The position numbers and the translations under genes are program-made. Of a DNA stretch of 64,000 bases, positions 9,607-23,235 are shown one piece after another (positions within the stretch are counted from its first letter, which is position 1; every line of letters begins with the position of its first letter). The stretch comes from Styela clava. Its lineage: Eukaryota > Chordata > Ascidiacea > Stolidobranchia > Styelidae. The notes beneath the pieces are model-generated. The model was not told where the DNA came from. It worked only from the letters and a program-made list of their open reading frames with translations, and ran no database searches. The stretch spans positions 3,100,001 through 3,164,000 of the forward strand of contig NC_135260.1 in NCBI RefSeq assembly GCF_964204865.1, in the 5' to 3' direction.

Positions 9607-10708
9607 GCCAGTATTTTGTTACCAAAAAAGTTTGGACGCTGATTTTGCCTTAGATTACAAGTTCAAGAAGACATGTTGAAAAATTGTTGCCCATATGTAG
9701 ATAGATAGATAGTTTATTTTGAAAACTCCACAATATGACAATACAAACAAATAAAAAATGGAGAATTCTGGAGAGCGCGCAAAACCTTCAAAAAAGTTTA
9801 AAACAAGATGAGTATCATGTGCCCGCTCACCAACACGCATTCACAAAAAAAAAACACGAACTTTGTTAAACAAGGCTTGGGCCAAAAATGAACATACAGA
9901 AAATACGCGAATGTGATAAACTTCCGGGCTGTTGTTAACTTTTAAAATACCCAGGCTAATAAGGACCAATTAGATCTGATACAATGACAACGTAAGTAGG
10001 TGTAATGTAATGTGATAAGGTGACGAAAAGGTCAAAAACCATGAAAACTACATTGATTTGGCATTGATGACAATGTGATACAGCGAATCAAGATACATAT
10101 AAACAAATCAAAACAATGCTGGTAAATTCTGCGCTCAGGCAAATAATTATAAAAACAATTATCAGGAAAACACTAACTGACTAATCACACGTAAACATGT
10201 AGGCCCATATATGTTTATGGCCCATAATAATGTTGTCAGTCCTCTCATAAGTTTGTCCTCTGTAGCAGCTTATTTGTGATACACAAAAAAGTTCTATAAA
10301 TAGAACATTCAGACATTTCATATAAAATTCTTATCAAACGGTTTTTGTTCATATATCAAAGACTATGCATTCAGAATTCAGACTTTACATTATTTCAACA
10401 AAACAAATTAAATGTCCTTTAATGACTAATAATGATAAATATTAGGCCTAACGGTGCTAAACTGACAGACTGAACAACACTCTCAAAGCATCAGGTCTAC
10501 TTCTTTTTTTAGTTTAAAAAAAATCGGTTGATACCTAAATCTGCAATTTCAGAATTTACAGTAAAGGTATGCTGAAGAGCTTCTGAACAATGTACCGGTA
10601 TCTATTAAATGCAATATTATTCCAACCTTTCTTCCAGTTCTGCAGTTACAAATATTCAAGTTCAAAACACATGCCACTCGGCAGCTCGACGAAAAACACA
10701 AAAAAATG
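9607..10708. other. Non-coding host sequence left of the foldback element
   Basis: A TAGATAGATAGATAG microsatellite at about 9698-9714 begins what may be a reverse LINE or SINE 3' end (a similar one is near 60745). Bases about 10300-10708 are homologous to 39090-39390 (blocks AACAAAACAAATTAAATGTCC and TTATTCAAGTTYAAARCAYGCCAC). No gene recognised. Confidence 0.45.
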
Positions 10709-10999
10709 GTGCAGAAAACCTCTGTGAAGCTAGCAGCAAAACACGAAATTGTGACTGACAGAATCGCAGAAAATACCCACGCGTACAATTAAATGTTCCC
10801 AATGATTTTTAAAGAAGAAAGTGTATATTTTGATTAGTTTCACAATAGCAATTAAAGCAAAACAATCATTAACTACACTCCTCGTATTGTTAATATATAG
10901 TAAACAAGCTAAAGCGACTGTTACAGTGCACAAAATTTTTTTATAATTCTTTGAGAGATGTTTAAAAATGACTGAATTTTCGTCGTGTAACATGGTCGT

Positions 11000-13900
11000 T
11001 TCATGAAAACCTCCAATAAAGGCGGCATTGCAACACCATTGGTGAAAAGTAGAAACCTCAAAGATTCGATTTCATTATGTCAGAACAGTCTCAGCACGTT
11101 TTGACTTGACCATATATAATACTAAACATAGCGTATATTCTTCAATTTTTAAAACAATGTATATACAACAAATTTGAAACTGATTTTGTATTTCAACTAA
11201 ATTTACTGGATAGTTCATCAAAGAAGATATTTTTCTCTTTGTCACACAACAATAATGCATTTCATTAAAAGTAGAATAAGTTGAGGAAAGTCTGAAATAT
11301 CGAAAAAAAATTTACGCCCTCTTGTCGATTCTTTGATAAATTTCACAAAATTATCGTTTTTGAAAGGGCGATTTCTCAAAAACCGCCAATAAAGGCAGCA
11401 CTACGACACATTCGAAAAAAAGCAGATACCCTATAGATTCGATTTTAATATGTCAGAACAGTAGCAGCACGTTTTAACTGGCAATACATGATACCAAACA
11501 TAGCATATAATTTTCAATTTTATTAACTATGTAGATGTAAAATAATTAAAAACGGTTTGGTATTTCAACTAAATTTACTGGATAATTCATCAAATACTTT
11601 TCTCTCTTGGCCATATATCACAACTGTACGTTCATTAAACTTGGAATAAGTGGCAAATCTGAAAATAACAAAAAATGATTTTACGCCCTCTTGTTGATTT
11701 TTTTCGGGATTTCAAAAAAATATCGTTTTTGAAAGGGCGATTTCTCAGAAACCGCCAATAAAGGCAGCACTACGACACATTCGGAGAAAAGCAGATACCT
11801 TATAGATTTGATTCCATTATGTCAGAACAGTAGCAGCATGTTTTGACTTGGCCATATATAATACCAAACATAGCGTGTATTCAAAAAGTTATAAACAATG
11901 CAGAAGTAACATATTCAAAAAACGTTTGGTATTTCAACTAAATTTACTAGACAAATTATCAAACATCTTCTTTGGCCATACATATATACTGTACGTTCAT
12001 TAAACTTGGAATAAGTTGCGGAAAGTATGAAATACGAAAAAGCATTTTTTGTCCTCTTGCGGATTATTTTCAAAATTTCAAAAAATTATCGTAATTGAGA
12101 TAGCGATTTCTCGAAAACCGCCAATAAAGGCAGCACTACGACACATTTGGAGAGAAGCAGATACCTTATAGATTCGATTTTAATAAGTCCGAACAGTAGC
12201 AGCACGTTTTGAGTTGGCCATATATAATACCAAACATAGCGTATAATTTTCAATTTTATCAACTATGCAGACGTAACAAATTTAAAAACGGTTTGGTATT
12301 TCAACTAAATTTCCTAGATAATTTATCAAACATCTTTCTCTCTTGGACATACATATATACTGTATGTCCATTGAACTTAGAATGAGTTGCGGAAAGTATG
12401 AAATAACGGAAAATCATATTTCGCCTTCTTGTTGATTATTTTCAAATTTTCGAAAAATTATCGTTTTTGAAATAGCGATTTCTCAAAAACCGCCAATAAA
12501 GGCAGCAATACGACACATTCGGAGAAAAGCAGATACCTTATAGATTCGATTTTATTATGTCAGAACAGTAGCAGCACGTTTTGACTTGGCCATATATAAT
12601 ACCAAACATAGCGTATAATTTTCAATTTTATCAACTATGTAGATGTAACATATTTAAAAATGGTTAGGTATTTCAACTTAATTTACTGGATAATTCATCA
12701 AACACTTTTCTCTCTTGGTCATACATCAAAACTGTATGTTCATTAAACTTGGAATAAGACGGCGAATCCTGAAATAACAAAAAAAAATGATTTGACGCCA
12801 TCTTGTGGATTTTTTTCGAAGTTTTTAAAAAAATATCGTTTTTGAAAGGGCGATTTCTCAAAAACCGCCAATAAAGGCAGCACTCCGACACATTCGGAGT
12901 AAAGCAGATACCTTATAGATTTGATTTCATTATGTCAGAACTGTAGCAGCACGTTTTGACTTGGCCATATATAATACCAAACATAGCGTGTATTCAAACT
13001 TTTATGAACAATGCAGACGTAACATATTTAAAAACGGTTTGATATTTCAAATAAATTTTCTAGATAATTTATCAAACATCTTTTTCTCTTGAACATACAT
13101 ATATACTATACGTTCATTAAACTTGGAATAAGTTGCGGAAAGTATAAATACCAAAAAGCATTTTACGTCCTCTTGTGGATTATTTTCAAAATTTCAAAAA
13201 ATTATCGTTATTGAAATAGCGATTTCTCGAAAACCGCCAATAAAGGCAGCATTACGACACATTTGGAGAGAAGCAGATACCTTATAGATTTGATTTTAAT
13301 AAGTCAGAACAGTAGCAGCACGTTTTGACTTGGCCATATATAATTCCAAACATAGCGTATATTATCAATTTTATTGAAAAATGTAGATGTGACATATTTA
13401 AAAACGAATTGGTATTTCAACTAAATTTACTGAAAAATTCATCAAATACTTTCTTCTCTTGGGTATACAACAAAACTGTACGTTCATTAAACTTGGAATT
13501 AGTGTGCAAATTTTAAAATGCCAAAAAATGATTTGACGCCCTCTTGTGGATTTTTTTCGAAGTTTTTAAAAAAATATCGTTTTTGAAAGGGCGATTTCTC
13601 AAAAACCGCCAATAAAGGCAGCACTACGACACATTCGGAGAGAAGCAGATACCTTATAGATTCGATTTTAATAAGTCAGAACAGTAGCAGCACGTTTTGA
13701 CTTGGCCATATATAATTCCAAACATAGCGTATATTTTCAATTTTATTAAAAAATGTAGATGTGACATATTTGAAAACGGTTTGGTATTTCAACTAAATTT
13801 ACTGAAAAATTCATCAAATACTCTCTTCTCTTGGGTATACAACAAAACTGTACGTTCATTAAACTTGGAATTAGTGTGCAAATTTTAAAATGCCAAAAAT

Positions 13901-16900
13901 GATTTGACGCCCTCTTGTGGATCCTTTTCGGAATTTCAAAAAATTATCGTTTTTGAAAGGGCGATTTCTCAAAAACCGCCAATAAAGGCAGCACTACGAC
14001 ACATTCGGAGTAAAGCAGATACCTTATAGATTTGATTTCATCATGTCAGAACAGTAGCAGCTCATTTTGACTTGGTCATATATAATACCAAACATAGCGT
14101 GTATTTAAACTTTTATAAACAATGCAGACGTAACATATTTAAAAACTGTTTGGTATTTCAACTAAATTTTCTAGATAATTTATCAAACATCTTTTTCTCT
14201 TGGACATACATATATACTGTACGTCCATTGTACTTGGAATGAGTTGCGGAAAGTATGAAATAACGGAAAATCATGTTTCGCCTTCTTGTTGATTATTTTC
14301 AAATTTTCGAAAAATTATCGTTTTTGAAATAGCGATTTCTCAAAAACCGCCAATAAAGGCAGCACTACGACACATTCGGAGAGAAGCAGATACCTTATAG
14401 ATTCGATTTTAATAAGTCAGAACAGTAGCAGCACGTTTTGACTTGGCCATATATAATTCCAAACATAGCGTATATTTTCAATTTTATTAAAAAATGTAGA
14501 TGTGACATATTTGAAAACGGTTTGGTGTTTCAACTAAATTTACTGAAAAATTCATCAAATACTCTCTTTTCTTGGGTATACAACAAAACTGTACGTTCAT
14601 TAAACTTGGAATTAGTGTGCAAATTTTAAAATGCCAAAAATGATTTGACGCCCTCTTGTGGATCCTTTTCGGAATTTCAAAAAATTATCGTTTTTGAAAG
14701 GGCGATTTCTCAAAAACCGCCAATAAAGGCAGCACTACGACACATTCGGAGTAAAGCAGATACCTTATAGATTTGATTTCATCATGTCAGAACAGTAGCA
14801 GCTCATTTTGACTTGGTCATATATAATACCAAACATAGCGTGTATTTAAACTTTTATAAACAATGCAGACGTAACATATTTAAAAACTGTTTGGTATTTC
14901 AACTAAATTTTCTAGATAATTTATCAAACATCTTTTTCTCTTGGACATACATATATACTGTACGTCCATTGAACTTGGAATGAGTTGCGGAAAGTATGAA
15001 ATAACGGAAAATCATGTTTCGCCTTCTTGTTGAATATTCCAAATTTTCGAAAAATTATCGTTTTTGAAATAGCGATTTCTCAAAAACCGCCAATAAAGGC
15101 AGCACTACGACACATTCGGAGAAAAGCAGATACCTTATAGATTCGACTTTATTATGTCAGAACAGTAGCAGCACGTTTTGACTTGGCCATATATAATACC
15201 AAACATAGCGTATAATTTTCAATTTTATCAACTATGTAGATGTAACATTTTTAAAAACGGTTAGGTATTTCAACTTAATTTACTGGATAATTCATCAAAC
15301 ACTTTTCTCTCTTGTTCATACATCAAAACTGTATGTTCATTAAACTTGGAATAAGACGGCGAATCCTAAAATAACAAAAAATGATTTTACGCCCTCTTGT
15401 GGATTTTTTTCCAATTTTTATAAAAAAAAATATCGTTTTTGATAGGGCGATTTCTCAAAAACCGCCAATAAAGGCAGCACTACGATACATTCGGAGTAAA
15501 GCAGATACCTTATAGATTTGATTTCATTATGTCAGAACTGTAGCAGCACGTTTTGACTTGGCCATATATAATACCAAACATAGCGTGTATTCAAACTTTT
15601 ATAAACAATGCAGACGTAACATATTTAAAAACGGTTTGGTATTTCAAATAAATTTCCTAGATAATTTATCAAACATCTTTTCTCTTGAACATACATATAT
15701 ACTATACGTTCATTAAACTTGGAATAAGTTGCGGAAAGTATAAAATACCAAAAAGCATTTTACGTCCTCTTGTGGATTATTTTCAAAATTTCAAAAAATT
15801 ATCGTTATTGAAATAGCGATTTCTCGAAAACCGCCAATAAAGGCAGCATTACGACACATTTGGAGAGAAGCAGATACCTTATAGATTCGATTTTAGTAAG
15901 TCAGAACAGTAGCAGCACGTTTTGACTTGGCCATATATAATTCCAAACATAGCGTATATTTTCAATTTTATTAAAAAATGTAGATGTGACATATTTAAAA
16001 ACGGTTTGGTATTTTAACTAAATTTACTGGAAAATTCATCAAATACTTTCTTCTCTTGGGTATACAACAAAACTGTACGTTCATTAAACTTGGAATTAGT
16101 GTGCAAATCTTAAAATGCCAAAAAATGATTTGACGCTCTCTTGTGGATCCTTTTCGGAATTTCGAAAAATTATCGTTTTTGAAAGGGCGATTTCTCGAAA
16201 ACCGCCAATAAAGGCACCATTACGACACATTTGGAGAGAAGCAGATACCTTATAGATTCGATTTTAATAAGTCATAACAGTAGCAGCACGTTTTGACTTG
16301 GTCATATATGATACCAAACATAGCGTGAATTTAAACTTTTATAAACAATGCAGACGTAACATATTTAAAAACAGTTTGGTATTTCAACTAAATTTACTGG
16401 ATAATTCATCAAACATCTTTTTTTTTGGACGTACATCAATAATGAACGTTCATTAAACTTGGAATAAGTTGCAAATTGTATAAAACAACAAAAAAATGAC
16501 TTACGCCCCATAGTAATTTTTTTTTAATATCTCGAACATACCGTTTTTGGAGTGGCGATTTCCCCAAAACCGCCAATAAAGGCAGCACTACGACACATTC
16601 GAAGAAAAGCAGATACTCCATAGATTCGATTTTTATATGTCAGAACAGTAGCAGTATATTTTGACTTGGCCATATATAATACACAATATAGCGTGTATTC
16701 ACAATTTTATAAACAGTGTAGACGTAACATATTTTAAAAAGATTTTGTATTTTAACTAAATTTACTGGATAATTCATCAAATATATATATTTTTTAGACA
16801 TACATCAATACTGTACGCTCATCAAACTTGGAATAAGTTGCAAATCGTATAAAACAACAAAAAATGTCTTACCCCCTATATTCATTTTTTTTTTAATTTA

Positions 16901-17490
16901 TCAAACATACCGTTTTTGGTAACGAGTTTCCAAAAACCGCCAAAAAAGGCAGCAGTACGACACATTCGGAGAAAAGCAGATACCTCATATATTCAATTCT
17001 ATTATATCATAACAGTAGCAGCACGTTTTGACGAGACCATATATAATACCCAATATAGCGTATATTCTCCAGTTTTAAGAACAATGTGGACGAAACAAAT
17101 TTAAAAAGGGTTTGTGTTTCAACTTAAGTTGCTGGATTAGTGATCAAATATATTTTTCTCTTTGTCGCACATCGATATTGTACGTCTATTGGACTCAGAC
17201 TAAGTTGCGGAATGTATAAAATAATAAAAATCATTTTACGCTCTCTTGTGGATTCTTTTCATAATTTCAAAGAAATATGGTTTTTAAAAGGCGATTTCTC
17301 GAAAACCGCCAATAAAGGCAGCATTACAACACATTCGGAGAAAAGCAGATACCTTATAGATATGATTTTATTATGTCAGAACAGTAGCAGCTCGTTTTGA
17401 CATGGCCATATATGATACCAAATATATCGTATATATTTTCAATTATTTAAATTGCGTAGATGTTCACATATTTTAGAAGGCTTCATTATT
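11000..17490 (+). repeat. Left arm: about 18 tandem copies of the ~370-bp repeat
   Basis: The marker block ACCGCCAATAAAGGCAGCAC recurs near 11010, 11382, 11751, 12119, 12489, 12866, 13236, 13607, 13978, 14347, 14717, 15087, 15464, 15830, 16201, 16570, 16937 and 17305, a period of 366-377. Units fall into subtypes (for example TTGAAAGGGCG versus TTGAAATAGCG before the marker). Near-identical stretches occur 741 bp apart (13690-14430 against 14431-15010), a two-unit repeat, and about 2598 bp apart (12420-13190 against 15018-15790), a seven-unit repeat. Outer units are more diverged than inner ones. Confidence 0.93.
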
Positions 17491-18649
17491 CACTATTCAA
17501 TTTCATTATTCATCAAAATTCTTGTTTATAACAGATTTAAGGAAAGGTTTTAAGTCAATTATTCAAGTTTCAAGGTTACTGAATATTTAAGCTATTAGCT
17601 TCAAAAAGAGTTATTCCATGCACAATACATTTAAATGAGTTGAGGATTTTATAAAATACCTCAACGACATCTGTCTTTTTTTTCTTTTCTGCCTATTTAA
17701 TTTACTTATCAGTAATTTCTCCAAATCTACCAATATAGGCAGAATTACTCCTTATTCAGAAAAAAAGAAGAACACTTAGAAATTTGATTTTATTGTGGCA
17801 GAACCAGTAGCAACACTTTTCGATTTGGCTATAGCATATATTCTATGATTGTCAAACAATGTAGATGTAACATACTCCAAAGACCAACTGCATTTCAAAT
17901 ATTTCTAACAGACAATTACGCAATTATCTTTACTTAGTTTGTCTTAATTCATAAAATTTGTAAGTAGTCTCGAGTATTATATCCAAAATTTTAAAAATGT
18001 TCGATATTTTTCTAAGTGTAATTTCTCAAATAAAAAAATTGGTCAATAAAGGATGCTTTAGGAGTCAATGACGTAGAGGGAAAAAAACGCCATAACATAA
18101 CAAGCACGTTTTGGCATAGCTATTAAGGATGAAATTCCTCTGAAAGAGTTAAATAAATGAGAAATCACTTTGAAATTCCTCATTTATTAGGTACATTTCA
18201 CAGCATTTCCATAAGCATGATTAGTGAATTCTATGTTATACCAGCTTGTTGCAGATCATTTTGAAAAGGAATCCTCTTTTAGACAACGATCATCAGACAT
18301 TGGGGTGATAAAATAACCATGTTACTATAGAACAGAAAAATAACAACATGCTCTAACATGTCCACACGTAATGTCTATTTTTTTCAAGGTAATTTCAATT
18401 CAATTTCAAGATAAAAACTAATCTAGAGTATATTTTTAAAGTTTTGAACAGTAATGCTGAAAGATATTTTGAAGATATCGTGAATTATATCTATAGCTGA
18501 TTTAACCAGCAGGGAATTCGCAATATTTGCATGTTGAAAATTAAACTTTTAGTATTTTACAGCGTCGTAAAATGAAAAACAATCTCATTTAAAATAGTAC
18601 ATATAAGAAAACACATACAAGAAACAGCCTAAAAATAATAAAATACAGA
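17491..18649. repeat. Spacer between the two arms, with decayed repeat units
   Basis: Two strongly diverged forward units can be traced, with CTACCAATATAGGCAG near 17709 and GGTCAATAAAGGATGC near 18047, followed by GTAGCAACAC and AAGCACGTTTTGGC blocks. The remainder, 18130-18650, shows no match to the unit and no gene. It is the centre of the foldback. Confidence 0.65.
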
Positions 18650-21600
18650 AATTTTGAGCAAAATTTTTGAGAAATCGCTATTTCAAAAACGATCATTTTT
18701 CGAAAATTTGAAAATAATCAACAAGAAGGCGAAACATGATTTTCCGTTATTTCATACTTTCCGCAACTCATTCGAAGTTCAATGGACGTACAGTATATAT
18801 GTATGTCCAAGAGAAAAAGATGTTTAATAAATTATCTAGGAAATTTAGTTGAAATACCAAACCGGTTTTAAATATGTTACGTCTGCATTGTTTATAAAAG
18901 TTTGAATACACGCTATGTTTGGTATTATATATGGCCAAGTCAAAACGTGCTGCTACTGTTCTGACATAATGAAATCAAATCTATGAGGTATCTGCTTTTC
19001 TCCGAATGTGTCGTAGTGCTACCTTTATTGGCGGTTTTTGAGAAATCGCCCTTTCAAAAACGATATTTTTTTGAAATTCCGGAAAAAATCCACAAGAGGG
19101 AGTAAAATTATTTTTTCTTATTTTTAGATTTGCCACTTATTTCAAGTTTAATGAACGTACAGTTGTGATATATGGCCAAGAGAGAAAAGCTTTTGGCTTT
19201 TTAAGATTTGCACACTAATTCCAAGTTTAATGAACGTACAGTTTTGTTGTATACCCAAGAGAGGAAAGTATTTGATGAATTATCCAGTAAATTCAGTTGA
19301 AATACCAAACCGTTTATAAATATGTCATATCTACATAGTTAATAAAATTGAAAATATACGCTATGTTTGGAATTATATATGGCCAAGTCAAAACGTGCTG
19401 CTACTGTTCTGACATATTAAAATCGAATCTATAAGGTATCTGCTTTTTTCCAAATGTGTCGTAATGCTGCCTTTATTGGCGGTTTTCGAGAAATCGCTAT
19501 TTCAATAACGATAATTTTTTGAAATTTTGAAAATAATCCACAAACGGACGTAAAATGCTTTTTGGTATTTTATACTTTCCGCAACTTATTCCAAGTTTAA
19601 TGAACGTATAGTATATATGTATGTCCAAGAAAAGAAGATGTTTGATAATTTGTCTAGTAAATTTAGTTGAAATACCAAACGTTTTTTGAATATGTGACGT
19701 CTGCATTGTTTATAACTTTTTGAATACACACTATGTTTGGTATTATATATGGCGAAGTCAAAACGTGCTGCTACTGTTCTGACATAATGAAATCAAATAT
19801 ATAAGGTATCTACTTTTCTCCGAATGTGTCGTAGTGCTGCTTTTATTGGCGATATTTGAGAAATCGCCCTTTCAAAAACGATATTATTTTGAAATTCCGA
19901 AAAAAATCCTCAAGAGGGCGTAAAATGATTTTTTCGGTATTTCCTACTTTCCGCAACTCATTCCAAGTTTATTGGACGTACAGTATGTATGTATGCCAAA
20001 AGAAAATGATTTTTGATAAATTATCTAGTAAATTTAGTTGAAATACCAAACGGTTTTTCAATATGTTACGTCTGCATTGTTTATAACATTTTCAATACAC
20101 ACTATGTTTGGTATCATATATGACCAAGTCAAAACGTGCTGCTACTGTTATGACATAATGGAATCAAATCTATAAGGTATCTGCTTTTCTCCGAATGTGT
20201 CGTAGTGCTGCCTTTATTGGAGGTTTTTGAGAAATCGCCCTTTCAAAAACGATATTTTTTTAAAAACTTCTAAAAAAATCCACAAGAGGGCGTCAAATCA
20301 TTTTTTGGCATTTTAAGATTTGCACACTAATTCCAAGTTTAATGAACGTACAGTTTTGATGTATGACCAAGAGAGAAAAGTGTTTGATGAATTATCCAGT
20401 AAATTTAGTTGAAATACTTGACCGTTTTTAAATATGTTACATCTACATAGTTGATAAAATTGAAAATTATATGCTAGGTTTAGTATTAAATATGGCCAAA
20501 TCAAAACGTGCTGCTACTGTTCTGGTTTGGTGAAATCGAATCTTTAACGTATCTGCTATTCTCCAAAAGTGTCGTATTGCTGCCTTTATTGGCCATTTTC
20601 CGAGAAATCGTCACTCCAAAAACGGCATGTTTGGGAAATCAAAAAATTATATATAGGTTGTAAGACATTTTTCATTGTTTTATACAATTTGCATCTTATT
20701 CCAAGTTTAATTAACACACAGTATCGGTGTTTGAAAAAGTAAGAAAACGGAATATTACGATATTAGGGGAGTTTATTTGAAATACCAAACATTTTTAAAA
20801 TATGTGAACATCTACGCTATTCAAATAATTGAGATATACGCTATGTTTGGTGTTATAAATGGCCAAGTCAAAACGTGCTGCTACTGTTATGGTATAGTGA
20901 AGTAGAATCTAAAAGGTATTTGCTTTTTTCTGAATGTGTCGTAATGCTGCCTTTATTGGCGGTTTTCGAGAAATCGCCCTTTCAAAAACGATTATTTTTT
21001 TGAATTCAGAAAAGAACCCATTATAGAAAGCGTAAAATGTTTTTTTTTATATTTTAAACTTTCCCAATTAATTCTTAGTTTAATAAACGTACAGTATTCA
21101 TTTGTGACAAAGAGGAAAATATATTTGATCAATTTTCCAGCAGCATCAGTTGAAATACAAATCCATCTTAAATTTGTTACGTCGACATTGTTTATAAAAC
21201 TGAGAATACACGCTATTTTGGTATTATATATAGCCAAGTCAAAACATGCTGCCACTGTTTTGTTATAGTGAAATCAAATCTATAGGGTATATACTTTTCT
21301 CCGAATGTGTCGTAGTGCTGCCTTTATTGGCAGTTTTCGAGAAATTGCCCTTCCAAAATTTTTTTTGGTATTTTATACCTTTCTTCTGCAACTCATTCTA
21401 AGTTTAATAGACGTACAGTATTAATGTGTTCCAAAGAGAAAAATATATATTTTATCAATTGTTCAGCAAATTTAGTTGACATTCAATTCCTTTTTAATTT
21501 TGTTTCGTCTACATTGTTCATAAAATTGAAGAGTATACGCTATGTTTGGTATTATATATGGCAAAGTCAAAACATGCTGCTACCGTTCTGACATAATAAA

Positions 21601-22430
21601 ATTGAATCTATAAGGTATGTGCTTTTCTCTGAATGTGTCGTGATGCTGCCTTTATTGGCGGTTTTTGAGAAATCACCAATCCAAAAACGATAATTTTCGA
21701 AATTCTCAAACTAATTCAAGGGGGTGCGCAAAATTTTTTTTAATATTACTTTATACTTTCTGAAACTTATTCTAACTTTAATAGACGTACAGTATTGATG
21801 TGCGACAAAGAGAAAAAAATATTTAATCAATTATCCTGCAACTTTAGTTGAAATACAAACCTTTTTTAATATGTTACGTACCTTTGTTTTAAAAATCGAG
21901 GAATATACGCTATGTTTGGTATTATAAATGGCCAAGTCAAAACGTGCTGCTACTGTTATGGTATAGTGAAGTCGAATCTAAAAGGTATTTGCTTTTATCC
22001 GAATATGTCGTAGTGCTGCCTTTATTGGCGGTTTCCGAAAAATCACCATTTTAAAAACGATAATTTTTTGTAATCCAGGACAGAATCCACTAGGAGTCGC
22101 AAATGTTTTTTTGCTGTTTTATACTTCCCGCAACGTATTCCAAGTTTAAAAGTTGTACAGTATTAATGTGTGACAAAGAGAAAATATTTTGATATTTTAT
22201 CCATTATCTAGCAAATTTAGTTGAAATACAAAATCAATTTTAAATTTGTTACGTCCATGCCGTTATTAAAATTTAGATTACACGATATGTTTGGTAATAT
22301 ATATGGTCAAGCCAAAACGTACTGCTTCTGTTCTGTTATAGAAAAATCGAATTTATAGGGTATCTGCTTTTCTACAAATGTGTCGTGGTGCTGCCTTTAT
22401 TGGCGGTTTTCGAGGAATCGAGGTTCCGAA
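18650..22430 (-). repeat. Right arm: about 10 inverted copies of the ~370-bp repeat
   Basis: The reverse marker TGCCTTTATTGGCGGTTTT recurs near 19022, 19468, 19840, 20209, 20579, 20945, 21319, 21649, 22017 and 22392. Spacing is about 370 except 446 at 19022-19468, where part of a unit (AAGTTTAATGAACGTACAG) is duplicated, and 330 at 21319-21649 (deletion). The same subtypes occur as in the left arm: the block around 18720-18830 mirrors 14280-14200 and 15000-14940. Confidence 0.93.
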
Positions 22431-22707
22431 AAGGATCATTTTCCGAAACTTTGTATTTGCGGAATACCTGAAAATTCATTTTTCGCTTAGTTAGACTTTT
22501 TTTAAACACTATTTTCTTGTTAAATTTATTGTATTCATTCAGTTTAAAGATTTTTCATCTATTTTCGTGCCAATATTATATTTTGATCAGCATTTTCAAT
22601 TTTCATATTTACCTATAAGTGAACATTATATGCGCGTGGAACCTATATTCAATGTGTAAAAATATTCTGGCTGAAAGTGCTGCTAGCTTCACAGTGGTGT
22701 GCAGAAA

Positions 22708-22963
22708 CGCCCACTTCTGCGATTTGTTTATTGAACGGGGGACTTTAACTTGCGATTGCCGGCAGGACAAACGTCTGACTAATCTTGAAATATATATCAG
22801 TATCGATACACTCCTAAAGTTCATACTGCTTTGATATCAGACTTACCTTTTGCTAGGCTTTTTTAAACTCTCAGAGATTTTTGCAGTTTTCCGAAGAAGT
22901 CTAGCACAGTAATGTGTTTACTTCACTGCACTGGTGATTTTGACGTCATTTGTTTTGTTTCTC
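22708..22963. other. Host sequence right of the foldback element
   Basis: Continues the homology to 39400-39530 that stops at 10708 on the other side (CGCCCACTT; GTCTGACTAATCTTGAA; GATACACTC). This places both flanks as one formerly continuous sequence. Confidence 0.65.
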
Positions 22964-22979
22964 GATATGCCTGACGTGA

Positions 22980-23219
22980 TTTGAAGATTTGGATAATTTC
23001 CAATCAGTTATGAGAATAATTTTTAAATGTAAAATTAGAGGGATGCTGAAAAATATGGCATCAAATATGAAAAATAGCTTTTTGGAGGATGGAAGAATTG
23101 AAAACTTGTTAGAAAAGTCGGTAATGTCATAGCTTTTGATAGTACATTTTTAAGATTGACTAGTATTGATAATATTGACTGTTTTTATAAATAATAAAAA
23201 AAAAAAAAAAAAAAAAAAA
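22980..23219 (+). mobile_element. Retroinserted RNA copy with poly(A) tail and 16-bp target duplication
   Basis: 240 bp ending in about 25 A's (from about 23195), with TATAAATAATAAAA just before the tail. It is flanked by perfect 16-base copies of GATATGCCTGACGTGA (22964-22979 and 23220-23235), the signature of LINE-mediated target-primed reverse transcription. The body has no recognised coding similarity. It could be a 5'-truncated LINE, a SINE or a processed transcript. Confidence 0.85.
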
Positions 23220-23235
23220 GATATGCCTGACGTGA

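Larger units (their letters stand above)
10718..22698. mobile_element. 12-kb foldback-like (Mutator/FB-type?) element built of opposed 370-bp tandem repeats
   Basis: Termini are inverted: ACCTCTGTGAAGCTAGCAGC on the left, and the reversed right end reads ACCACTGTGAAGCTAGCAGC, one mismatch. Weaker homology continues at equal spacing (CCACGCG about 55 bases in, then ATGTTC). A perfect 9-bp target duplication, GTGCAGAAA, flanks it (10709-10717 and 22699-22707). Inside, about 300 bp from each end, two arrays of a ~370-bp repeat begin in opposite orientations. Nine-base duplications are typical of Mutator-like elements and of Drosophila Foldback elements, whose inverted arms are also made of tandem repeats. 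No transposase frame is present, so it is non-autonomous. Related uninterrupted copies of the insertion site lie at 39090-39540 and 39910-40020. A centromere-type satellite would not be expected to have such ends. Confidence 0.8.

Noticed and set aside
13325-14629. A 63-codon open frame (MTWPYIIPNIAY...) repeated in several 370-bp units
   Set aside because: It appears only because the units are similar. Most units break it, it begins at a non-ATG codon, and there is no sign of selection on the protein.
11000-22430. Ordinary centromeric satellite, or a CRISPR-like array
   Set aside because: The 370-bp units have no conserved short repeats with unique spacers. The block has defined inverted ends with a 9-bp target duplication, which fits a transposon better.
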